Shown here: piece by piece, positions 49,631 to 59,061 of the stretch | Numbering within the stretch: the stretch's first letter is position 1 | Layout of the letters: each line of letters opens with the position of its first letter | Assembly (NCBI RefSeq): GCF_000801105.2 | Contig: NC_079514.1 | Coordinates: 9,424,001 to 9,488,000 of the forward strand | DNA: 64,000 nucleotides | Direction of reading: 5' to 3' | Source of the DNA: Raphanus sativus | Lineage: Eukaryota; Streptophyta; Magnoliopsida; Brassicales; Brassicaceae | Notes under the pieces: model-generated | The model's input: the letters and a program-made list of their open reading frames with translations, nothing else | Told to the model about the DNA's origin: nothing | The model's database searches: none | Translations under genes and position numbers: made by a program

Positions 49631-50275
49631 TTACTGCTCGAGAGAAAGTGCTTGCTCGAGACAGTTGAATGCTTTTTGGTAGCTCATGAAGCCCATGAAC
49701 CAGAAGTCAAAGCCATCGACCGTGACTACTTCAAGGTACTTCTGAGATGGCTTCTTCATGTTCATACTCTGGTTCACTCCCTTGATCTTGCACAGAGGGA
49801 TTGACACTTTGTAGTGAACCCTAGTGAGATCTCCTTGAGGAGAAGCCACTTTGATAGATCTCTCACTGCAGAAAGCAATCTTCTTTGATGAGATGAAAAG
49901 TAAGCCTGCGATGGGACCTTCGGTTGTAGATAGGTAACATTGGTAGGCCTTGAAGAGTTTCTCTTCGTCGTAGACTCTAAAGAGGCGTTTATAAATCTTC
50001 TCTAAGCCTCCCATTTGAAGGATCTTAGCTCCCAGGGATAGCTTTCTCTTGACTGTTTCAGTTAGCTTTGGTCCTAACTTGCTTTGGTCTTTATCTCCGT
50101 TCGTGAAGCTATTGGTTCGCTGAATCGATTTTTTCTTGCTTTGTTCAGATTTCTTGGAATGAGATGGGATTTGGAGCTTGTTGATGGAAGCTGCTGGGTC
50201 AGGCAAGTAACCTGCCGGAGCAGTCTTGACTGCTGGAAATGTAAGAATTTGTTGGTGGACTCTGCTCAATGTCAT
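49631..50275 (-). CDS. GEM-like GRAM-domain protein, tandem copy 2
   Basis: Intronless, 214 aa, complete. Same layout as copy 1, but with more differences in the N-terminal linker (KSEQSKKKSIQRTNSF) and scattered changes in the GRAM domain (ILQMGG for IIQMGG, TEGPIAG for TAGPIAG, VNQSMNMKKPSQ). Its flanks, not its coding core, match copy 3. Ends FNCLEQALSLEQ, four residues different from copy 1. TATA-like TTTAAATA about 98 bp upstream and GA-rich leader. Confidence 0.93.
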   Translation of the reverse strand: MTLSRVHQQILTFPAVKTAPAGYLPDPAASINKLQIPSHSKKSEQSKKKSIQRTNSFTNGDKDQSKLGPKLTETVKRKLSLGAKILQMGGLEKIYKRLFRVYDEEKLFKAYQCYLSTTEGPIAGLLFISSKKIAFCSERSIKVASPQGDLTRVHYKVSIPLCKIKGVNQSMNMKKPSQKYLEVVTVDGFDFWFMGFMSYQKAFNCLEQALSLEQ

Positions 50276-50372
50276 CTTGGAGGAATATTTAGTAGTGATC
50301 TTGAGAGAAAAAAAGAGAGAGAGAGCGAGATTGTGAGTGATTGGTGAGGATGAAACTGTGTGGTGAGATGGT

Positions 50373-50380
50373 TATTTAAA
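50373..50380 (-). promoter_or_regulatory. TATA-like box, GEM-like copy 2
   Basis: TTTAAATA on the minus strand, preceded by CCC and located 98 bp before the ATG. Confidence 0.55.
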
Positions 50381-51044
50381 GGGAAAGACAAAGAGACAAG
50401 AGGCAGTTGAAACAAAGCTTTGAATCGTTGAGTCTTGAGACCTATGTCGTAAAGTCTGAGTCATGTATGGGTCATCAAGACACACATAAAGCCACTTTCT
50501 TGGGGTTAAAGGCAATAAGAAGATCAACCATATGCTCTATTTTTCTTTATTATTTTTAGGGGCAAAATAATCATATAAATAAATAATAAAGTTTTGTAAT
50601 TACCAAATCCATGTGAAGAAACAAACTGGTGAAGTAAATCTCAAGAACATGTGAAATGTTTAGGTTTTTGTTTTTTGATTTCCAAATAACAAAACAACTT
50701 AGGAGTGCAATTTAATCATCTTCAAATGTCTCGAAACCTTTTATTTCAATTTAAGATTTCATTCAAATTGATGATGAAATTAAATCACAATTTCAACTTG
50801 AAGTTTTGATATAAAAGATGCCTGGAAAGTTTATTTAAGAAATAATGGAAAAGAAAAAAAAGTTTTTTTTGACAAAGAAAAAAAAGTTTTAAAAGAAAAG
50901 AAAGATGATAACTCGGAGTGACGTTAATTTTTCTTCTATAAGCTTTGTAACCTACAAGTTGGCAAAATAGCAAACTTTTTTACTTTTATTTTCTCCTTTT
51001 TCTACTCTGATTTTGTTTTTCACATAAATTTATATATGTAAAAG

Positions 51045-51240
51045 ATAAGATATGTTTCCTATTCAATTGGAGCATGAAACAAGCTAAAATAAAATCTGAT
51101 ATTACTTTAAAAATAGGTGAGAGTAAATGGAGCCATGCAGAAGGGGGACGTCGTGGCTTTGGAGCTTTCTGCGTTGGCGTTGCTACTTTCCAATGCCTTT
51201 ATTACTTTAATTTCATGCTATGATAAGAAAAATCGGTTAT
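51045..51240. repeat. Conserved non-coding block, copy b (upstream of GEM-like copy 2)
   Basis: Shares CATGCAGAAGGGGGACGTCG, GGCTTTGGAGCTTTCTGCG and TTATTACTTTAATTT with the block at 56165-56365. An ACGT core lies inside GGACGTCGTGG. Confidence 0.8.
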
Positions 51241-52453
51241 AATTTATTTATTTAGTACATAAAAGGCAATAAAGAAGCAAGAAAATAGTTAATAACAGCA
51301 TAAAAAGGAGATCCATTTGAATTGGATCCCACCATATAATTATACATGTTTCATCAATTCGTCACCCATGTGATATTCACATGGTTTATATACCATATAT
51401 AGTTTTAAGGACATTGTATTTAGGTATAAATGATTATAAATAGGTACATGTATTTCGAAAAGGTGAATGATTAGTTAGTTGTTAAAACAAAATGATTCGG
51501 TAGTTGTTATTAGGACATTTAAATTCAGAGAAGGAATATATGTCACACCGACATCTAAGATGCGAACATATATTTTTATTCGAAGTGGGTAGTGTCGATT
51601 CTACCAAACCCTGAATAATATTTGATGTCTTATCATATTATTAAACTTAATTTTCTTTTTCTCATTATTGAGTCGTTGTGTACAATATTTGGACACCAAA
51701 TGATAATATGATAGATAGTTATATTTTTCTATATATGAATGATTAAACAGTCAATATTTATGCATTAGCCTATCCATCACCCATTGATCTTGTAGCATGT
51801 ATTACGTATATTTTAAACAATATATTTACAAACCATTCAGTTTCGAGCTTTATAATGTTCATCATTTTCGGGATCTATGTCCTTAGTCGGATAAGATATT
51901 TAGACTATATAATATACGAGCAATCGAATGTGTATGTCGACAGGTAAAACTTGGTGGGGACTGGGGAAATGGTTGATTGGTCAAAGAAAATATACAAATA
52001 GATCAAAGGAAGAGAAAAAGAATACAGAACATGACCGGTCGCACTCAAATATGTAATTGTTAATATATTTGTTTTTTGCAACTAAAGATATAAGTGAGAA
52101 TCGAACCTAAGTATGATTAACAATTTAACAGGGATTATCTTCTCAAAAGTTTCTGATAGATTTAATATTAATATTTTTATGTAATTTAATTAATAGTTAT
52201 ATTTTAATCCCTGTTTTAGATCACAAAACTAAAATAAACCAATTAATTAAAACACATGTGTTGAGAGTGTCTTTATCTTTTTTTTTTTTTTTGAGAATGT
52301 TAATGAAGAATCATTAGTTTCTGACATCATTTTTTTATAAAAAATCCATTTTAATTTTCAGAAAACTGTTTAACAACCTCCCTTGGGGTTGTTCTTAAGG
52401 TGTGCACAACCTATGTTTTACCATCGGATTAACCAAAATTTTATTAATTGTTA

Positions 52454-52682
52454 CTCCCTCCGTTTCATATTAAGTGTTGTTTTAGAGAATTTTTTTTGTT
52501 GCAAAAGAAGTGTCATTTTAGAGTTTCAATGCAAAATTTATTAACTTTATTCTCCATTCTATTTTTCTATTGGTTGAATTGTATCGGTAATGATGTTTTT
52601 ATATTGAAAATATGCAAAATTAAATATTTTCTTAATTCGTGTGCACAAGTCTAAAACGACACTTATAATGAAACAGAGGGAG
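52454..52682. mobile_element. Stowaway-like MITE inside the left duplication unit
   Basis: Ends CTCCCTCCGTTTCATATTAA and GAAACAGAGGGAG are inverted, with TA at both sides (52452-52453, 52683-52684). It is 229 bp and closely related to the MITE in the CYP86B1 intron. The right duplication unit lacks it. Confidence 0.88.
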
Positions 52683-52987
52683 TATTATTTTCCGACGTAT
52701 GTATGATGTAATTTGACATTATTAACAAAGGTATATAAATTAGAGAAAACAAAAAAGCAAGAAATGTGACGTGAGAGACAATTTGCCTTAGCCTGAAAGA
52801 AATATTTGGTCATTGCCATTGGAGGGATGATTTCAGGCTTTTTTTTGGGCAAGTAAATGTGCCATGCACTCTCGCCTGTGCATTGTCATCTCCACGTAGA
52901 TTTTCTTTATTACAAAATATACGTTTAAACCCTCTAACAAGAAAAAACAAAATATACGTTAACAAATACCAAAGAAATTTCGTATAC

Positions 52988-53057
52988 AATATATATATAT
53001 ATATATATATTTTTAAAAATATATTTGCATATAGATATATATATATATATATATATA
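52988..53057. repeat. Two (TA)n tracts
   Basis: Runs of alternating T and A at about 52989-53010 and 53036-53057. Low-complexity; unlikely to code for the short Ile/Tyr-rich frames predicted there. Confidence 0.85.
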
Positions 53058-53138
53058 TTTATAAGTCTAGTATAACTATATACGTTGACAAAAAGAAATT
53101 GTATGAGACTATAACTATATACTATATGTTTTTTCAAA

Positions 53139-53453
53139 AAAAAACTATATACTATATTCCTTTTGTCATATATATCATATAACTAAACATATTTGAAAAA
53201 AGAAAAAACTAAACATATTTGATACATAGTGCGATTCTTAACATGCGAAACGAGAAAAAAAAAGTGACTATATGTTAACACTTCACCACACTGTGAAAAA
53301 AAAAACTATATACTATATTCCTTTTGTCATATATATCATATAACTAAACATATTTGAAAAAAGAAAAAACTAAACATATTTGATACATAGTGCGATTCTT
53401 AACATGCGAAACGAGAAAAAAAAAGTGACTATATGTTAACACTTCACCACACT
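53139..53453. repeat. Direct duplication, period 161 bp
   Basis: ACTATATACTATATTCCTTT begins at about 53144 and again at about 53305, and the two copies match almost perfectly through GTTAACACTTCACCACACT. It has no counterpart of this form in the right duplication unit, so it arose after the 5.2-kb duplication. Confidence 0.9.
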
Positions 53454-53798
53454 AAACCAGTTACACAATTTTATCAACTCTATAGATCAATAAGAATAAA
53501 TTTAGCAAAAAAAAAATCAATAAATAGACGTACCAATAATATATACTTGACAAATCGGTTGCAAAAAAAAATATAGAGACTTGATCTTCATTGCTCCAGA
53601 CCATCACAATTCACAACTGACTCGTCTCATTAACAGAGTGAACTCATTGTACATAGCTTTCATCTGATAGTTTATGTTTTACCAGATTATATACTCAAAA
53701 TGAAATAACTCAAATGGTTCCATTGAAAAAAGGAGTTCATATGCGTCTCATTTTTCGAAACAACCCTGACCAATTACTGGGACAAAAAGAGAGAAAAT

Positions 53799-53872
53799 AT
53801 CAGCATGATGATAATCAAAAGCATGTCTAGAAACAGAGACAATGCGTGTGAGAGAGGAAAGTGTCATTTCTG
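53799..53872 (-). pseudogene. Truncated stub of the DUF639 gene 3' end
   Basis: ATCAGCATGATGATAATCAA and the following bases match the DUF639 3' UTR at 58993-59061, then only the last few codons (…TCATTTCT) before the sequence breaks off. It marks the right edge of the left duplication unit. Confidence 0.8.
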
Positions 53873-53881
53873 GGGGAAGTA

Positions 53882-54150
53882 GTAGAAGAGATGATATGTT
53901 TCCTCATTTATCGGAACATGCATGAAACAAGAAAAGACCAAATCAAACATTACGTGACGCTTTATGAATCTGTGAGCAAACCCTTTCTTCCAAAATAAAA
54001 TCTATCGAGGAAATTGTGTCATGCAGAAGGGGACGTCGTCGTGTGGCCTTAGGAAGCTTTCTCTGTTTGCATTGTGACTTTCTGATGCCTTAATTTCTGT
54101 AATTTCATACTAAATTAATAAAAATGCATTGCCATTTTTGGTTTCCGTAA
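53882..54150. repeat. Conserved non-coding block, copy c
   Basis: Aligns with 48647-48870 (GATATGTTTCCTCATTTATC, AGAAGGGGACGTCGTCGTGT, TTTCTGATGCC). It starts right at the duplication junction. Confidence 0.8.
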
Positions 54151-54798
54151 CCGTTCAGACTATTTGATTTCGATGAGTATTTTATTGCACGTTCACTCTG
54201 ACTTCTTTCTTTCTTGCCATGAAGTTTCTTGTGTAACAATCTTTGTTGGTTAACTTTTGGAATCTTATATAGGCCTCAAGAACATATGTCGATATTGATT
54301 CAGTTATTAACAGTGTTTTCTCAAATTATTTCAGAACCTTGTTTAAAAAAGTATTAACCGTATATTTTAAAATTTTAATAATGTAATTTTAGTAGTTAAT
54401 AATTTCATCTATATATGTTTAACATTTTATAAAAATTTAAAGCCCGAAACTATAAATTTTAAAATCTTTTTTATATATTTAACTAATTTTTGTTTTTTGG
54501 ATTCGGCTTTGTTCTGAAACGTCCTTGGTTATTAAATAGTATTAGTTTCACACTGAACTCAACGCATCTTGTGGTGAATGATGGGATTGTGAATTAAGGA
54601 AAACTGATGATATCAGTAAATATATTCAGTTTCATGCTCTTGTCAACAATGGATAACAATAACATTAAAGCTTTAATTAAAAACAAAAGAGTTTGTACAA
54701 TATTGTTTAAATTATCTAGGCTCTCTCCTAATTAACATTTTTGGATTGAAAATGGGTTAAATTAGAAATGAAATATTTCCTCTTCAACCTTCAGCTTG

Positions 54799-55446
54799 TT
54801 ACTGCTCGAGAGAAAGTGCTTGGTCGAGACAGTTGAATGCTTTCTGGTAGCTCGTGAATCCCATGAACCAGAAATCAAAGTCATCGACCGTGACTACTTC
54901 AATATATTTCTGAGATGGTTTCTCTGTGTTCAGACTCTGGTTCACTCCCTTGATCTTGCACAGAGGGATTGACACTTTGTAGTGAACTCTAGTGAGATCT
55001 CCTTGAGGAGAAGCCACTTTGATTGATCTCTCGCTGCAGAAAGCAATCTTCTTCGATGAGATGAAGAGTAAGCCTGCGATGGGACCTGCCGTTGTTGATA
55101 GGTAACATTGGTATGCCTTAAAGAGTTTCTCTTCATCGTAGACTTTAAAGAGCCGCTTGTAGATCTTCTCTAAGCCTCCCATTTGAATGATCTTAGCTCC
55201 TAGGGATAGCTTTCTCTTGACTGTTTCAGTTAGCTTTGGTCCTAACTTGCTTTGATCCGTAGCTCCATTTGTGAAGCTATTGGTCCGTTGAAACGATTTC
55301 CCCTTAACTTTTTCAGATTTCTTGGAAGGAGATGGGATTTGGAGCTTGTTGATGGAAGCTGCTGGGTCAGGCAAGTAACCTGCCGGAGCAGTCTTGACTT
55401 CTGGGATTAATGCAAGAAATTGTTGGTGGACTCTGCTCAATGTCAT
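54799..55446 (-). CDS. GEM-like GRAM-domain protein, tandem copy 3
   Basis: Intronless, 215 aa, complete. The N-terminus and both flanks follow copy 2 (PDPAASINKLQIPS; ending ALSLEQ), but the central GRAM core is identical at DNA level to copy 1 for 351 bp (54908-55258 against 45943-46293). The linker KVKGKSFQRTNSF mixes features of both. Small unique changes: YIEVVTVDDF instead of YLEVV. TATA-like box 109 bp upstream; the leader holds a GA repeat (about 55483-55510). Confidence 0.93.
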   Translation of the reverse strand: MTLSRVHQQFLALIPEVKTAPAGYLPDPAASINKLQIPSPSKKSEKVKGKSFQRTNSFTNGATDQSKLGPKLTETVKRKLSLGAKIIQMGGLEKIYKRLFKVYDEEKLFKAYQCYLSTTAGPIAGLLFISSKKIAFCSERSIKVASPQGDLTRVHYKVSIPLCKIKGVNQSLNTEKPSQKYIEVVTVDDFDFWFMGFTSYQKAFNCLDQALSLEQ

Positions 55447-55483
55447 CTTGGAGGATTGGAAATGATCTTGAATCTTGATCTTT

Positions 55484-55514
<31 letters not shown>

Positions 55515-55554
55515 GAGTGATGGTGATGATGATGAAACCTTGTAGTGGGATGGC

Positions 55555-55562
55555 TATTTAAA
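55555..55562 (-). promoter_or_regulatory. TATA-like box, GEM-like copy 3
   Basis: TTTAAATA on the minus strand, 109 bp before the ATG, aligned with the boxes of copies 1 and 2. Confidence 0.5.
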
Positions 55563-56164
55563 GAATACACAAGGGCAGTTGAAACAAAGCTCTGAATCGT
55601 TAGACTTGAGACCTTTTGTGGTAAAGGATAAGTCAAGTATGGGTCATCAAGACACACATAAAAGCCACTTTCTTGGGGTTAAAGGCAATAAGAAGATCGC
55701 ATGTTCTCTGTTTTCTGTATTGTTTTTGAGAAAAAAGTTAATCATATAGTTAAAGGAGACATAAACAAATAAATTAATAATGTGGTTTTGAAACTACCAA
55801 AATTATGTAAAGACACAAACTGGTGAAGTGTTTTAGGTTTTAGTTTTTTATTTCCAAATAACAAAACAACTTAGGGGTGCAAATTAATTCCTTTCAAATG
55901 TCTCGAAACCTTTTATTTCAGTTTAAGAAATCATTCAAATTGATAAATCGCAATTTAGACTTCAGAGTTTTGATAGTAAAGGTAAAAAGTTTTTTTACAA
56001 AGAAAAAAGTTTAAAAGGAAAAGAGATGATATATAACTCGGACTGACGTTAGTCTTCTGTAAGCTTTTTTACCTACAAGTTGGCAAAATAACAAGCTTTT
56101 ATACTTTTATTCTCCTTTTTCTAGATCTGATTTTTTTTTTTTACATTTATCTATATATTTATCT

Positions 56165-56365
56165 AGGAGATAAGATATGTTTTCTATTTAACTGGAACAT
56201 GAAACAAGATAAAATAAAAGCTAATATTACGTAACACTTCTAAAATAGGTGAGAGCAAATGGAGAGCCATGCAGAAGGGGGACGGGGACGTCGTGGCTTT
56301 GGAGCTTTCTGCGCTGGCATTGCTACTTTCTGATTCCTTTATTACTTTAATTTTCATGCTATGAT
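56165..56365. repeat. Conserved non-coding block, copy d (upstream of GEM-like copy 3)
   Basis: Near-identical to 51045-51240, with an extra GGGGAC repeat making GGGGGACGGGGACGTCGTGG. It lies about 720-920 bp before the copy 3 ATG. Confidence 0.8.
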
Positions 56366-56750
56366 AAGAAAGATCGGTTATAATTTATTTATTTAGTACA
56401 TAAAATGCAATAAAGAAGCAAGAAAATAGTTTTTAAAAAAAGGAAGATCCTCATTTGAATTGGATCCCACCGTATACATGTTTCATCAATTCGTCACCCA
56501 TGTGAATATGTGATATCCACATGGTGTATGTACCATATTTAGTTAATGAATACACAACTTACTTTATTATTAAACATGCAAGATGAAATTTAGTGGACAT
56601 TGTATTTAGCTACAGATGATGATAAATACATGAATTTCGGAAAGTATAAAAGGTGGATGATTAGTTAGTTGTTAAGACATGAATGATTCGGTAGTTGTGA
56701 CATTCAAAATTTAAAGAAGGAATATATATATATGTCACAGCAACTTCTAA

Positions 56751-57532
56751 GAGCAACATTATTGCTAGAGAGATCTTAGATTTGTTTATTAGTATTTTTG
56801 AGATAAAGAACAATGTTAAGAAACATTAAGAAAATAGGAGATTATTGTTGGGAATTTTAGGTTGGTTCTTAGTAAAGTAATTATTTATGTTAATAAGTAA
56901 AAACATATGAAGAAGTGTTTAAAATACTTTAAGCTCTGTTTTTATAAGTTTTTGTCCGTAATAGTTTACAGGAAGGATAAAAGAAATGCAAACGACCGCA
57001 ACGATTGAGAAGATACGAATGCTGCAAATGACCATCCTGATGAAGACCACAGCATCAAGACCAGCAGCAGCCAACAACAAGATCCGATTTTGATTGCTTT
57101 TACCCGGATCAGAGCCGTTTAAGTCGTACCAGATGAAATCGTACGAAGGTAGTCAGACAAGTCGTCACGAAGAGCGTAATTTGCTTCTTCTTCTTCAAGT
57201 CGTCACAAAGCAAAACATAATCAAAAGCTTTGTTCAAAGAACATTTGCGAAATCCAGAAACAGCAATCAGACTGAAAAAAAATTAAAGCTGGATTGCTAA
57301 AGAAGAAGATGAAGATGATTCTACCTAAAATCGAAAACAAAAGAACGAAGAAGAGCGAAGAGAGATAGAGATAAGAGAGAGTACAGCTTACCATGTATGA
57401 CGTGTGGCATTAAGGAACGCGTCCAAAAAGTTTTTAATTAACAAACGTTTCACTTGTTTCTTGGCATTTTTCATTTATTATTTGACATTTAATTACTAAG
57501 GATGCGTCTAAGACACTGCGATAACGATGGTC
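56751..57532. mobile_element. PIF/Harbinger-like non-autonomous insertion
   Basis: The left unit of the duplication has an uninterrupted site (CATCTAAGATGC at 51552); here 782 bp interrupt it. The start GAGCAACATTATTGC and the inverted end GACCATCGTTATCGC match at 11 of 15 positions, and TAA flanks both sides (56748-56750, 57533-57535), as for PIF/Harbinger elements. No transposase is present; the 68-codon frame at 57094 is not convincing. Family assignment is tentative, the insertion itself is clear. Confidence 0.75.
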
Positions 57533-59061
57533 TAAGATGCAAACATATATATTTATTTGAAGTGGGTAGTGTCGATTAATACCAAACCCTGAGTAACTTC
57601 TTTTTTTAAAGGCTTCCCCTGAATAATATTCGATGTCTTGTCTTGTCCTAAGATTAAACTTCAATATTATTTTTCTCATTATTGAGTCGTTGTATACAAT
57701 ATTTGGAATCAAATGATTCGCAGTGTTATTCTTCTGCATAGTTTTCTTGTTTCAGTTTCTACAAACACTCAGATAGAGTTACAGACGTTGTAAAATAGTT
57801 TTTTGAATGAATTTAACATTATTTCAAAAAAGAAGATATTCTTTTTTTGTAACACCACATATATATATATCTGAATGGTATGAATGAAAAATATGTGGTG
57901 TCATTCTTCTATATATATATATATGAATGGTTAGAACAGTCAATATTTATGCATTACCTAAGCATATCACGCATTGATCTTGTAGCATGGATATTTTCAA
58001 CTATATATTTACAAACCATTCGGTTTCGAGCTTTATAGTGTTACATCATTTTCGGGGTCCATGTCCTTAGTCGGATAAGATATTTTGACTATATAATATA
58101 CGAGCAATCGAATATGTATGTTGACAGGTAATTACATACTTGGTGGGGATTGGGGAAATGGTTGATTGGTCAAAGTAAAATACAAATAGATAAAATCATA
58201 AAAGTGAAGAGAGAAAGAAGATCCATAACAGAATGTGACGGGTCACATTCAAATACGTAATTGTTAATAATTTCCGACGTGTGTGTGATGTAGTTTGACA
58301 TTATTAACAAAAGTTTATACATTAGAAAAATAAGAAAGTAAGAAATGTGACGTGAGAGACAATTTTGCCTTAGCCTGAAAGAAATATCTGGTCACTGGAG
58401 GACGATTCCAGGCTTCATGCACTCTCGCTTGTGCATTGTCATTACTCATTGAGTCATTTCCACGTAGATTTTCTTAATTACTAAAAACTACGTTGACAAA
58501 ATCCAGAAATTATATATTTATAAGTCTATGACTATATACGTTGACAAAAAAGAATTCTATAACTATATACTATATTTACCTTTTTGGTATCATAAGTTCA
58601 TAATTAATTAAGCCCTTTTTCAAAAAAAAAGAAAAAAAGTTCATAATTAAGATAAGAATGTTTATGTAGTCTTGATAGTGCAATTCTTAACGTGAGAAAC
58701 AACTAAAAAATAATGAATGAGTATATGACAGTTAATGCATTTTCAGTTGATAGAAAAGAGAAGTATATGATCAATCAATATTTGTTTAAATCCAATAATA
58801 TTTTCTCTTGATCATTACAATTGACTCGTCTCAGTGGAGTAATTGTACTTAGCTTTCATCTAATAGTTACTATTGTACCATATTATATATACTCATAATG
58901 CAGTAACTCAAATGGTTCCATTGAAGAAACAAGTTTACGTGTCTCATATTTGCCGAATAAACCTGAACAATTACTGAAAAAAACAGAAGTGTATCAGCAT
59001 GATGATAATCAAAAGCACGTATAGAAACAGAGACAATGCGCGTGAGAGAGAAAAAAGAGCA

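Larger units (their letters stand above)
48647..53872. repeat. Left unit of a ~5.2-kb tandem duplication
   Basis: Collinear with 53881-59067: conserved block, GEM-like gene, second conserved block, long AT-rich spacer, and finally the 3' end of the DUF639 gene. Matching anchors include AATTGGATCCCACC (51321/56458), TTAGTCGGATAAGATATTT (51881/58068), GAGAGACAATTTGCCTTAGC (52773/58352, one base different) and ATGATGATAATCAAAAGC (53805/58999). The right end is a truncated stub of the DUF639 coding end. Confidence 0.9.
50276..54798. other. 4.5-kb spacer between GEM-like copies 2 and 3
   Basis: Promoter of copy 2, a conserved block (51045-51240), a ~630-bp unit-specific insertion with a MITE (52062-52688), a (TA)n tract, a 161-bp-period duplication, the duplicated 3' stub of DUF639 (about 53800-53872), the duplication junction (53873-53881) and a further conserved block. 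No gene. Confidence 0.7.
55447..59061. other. 3.6-kb spacer between GEM-like copy 3 and DUF639
   Basis: Promoter of copy 3, conserved block (56165-56365), Harbinger-like insertion (56751-57532), AT-rich DNA matching the left unit, and the DUF639 3' UTR. From memory a DUF789 gene lies here in Arabidopsis; none is visible. Confidence 0.7.

Noticed and set aside
52859..53182. 107-codon Ile/Tyr-rich frame
   Set aside because: Produced by the (TA)n tracts and A/T-rich DNA.
57094..57300. 68-codon frame in the right-unit insertion
   Set aside because: No family resemblance, Ser/Gln/Lys-rich, inside a probable non-autonomous transposon.
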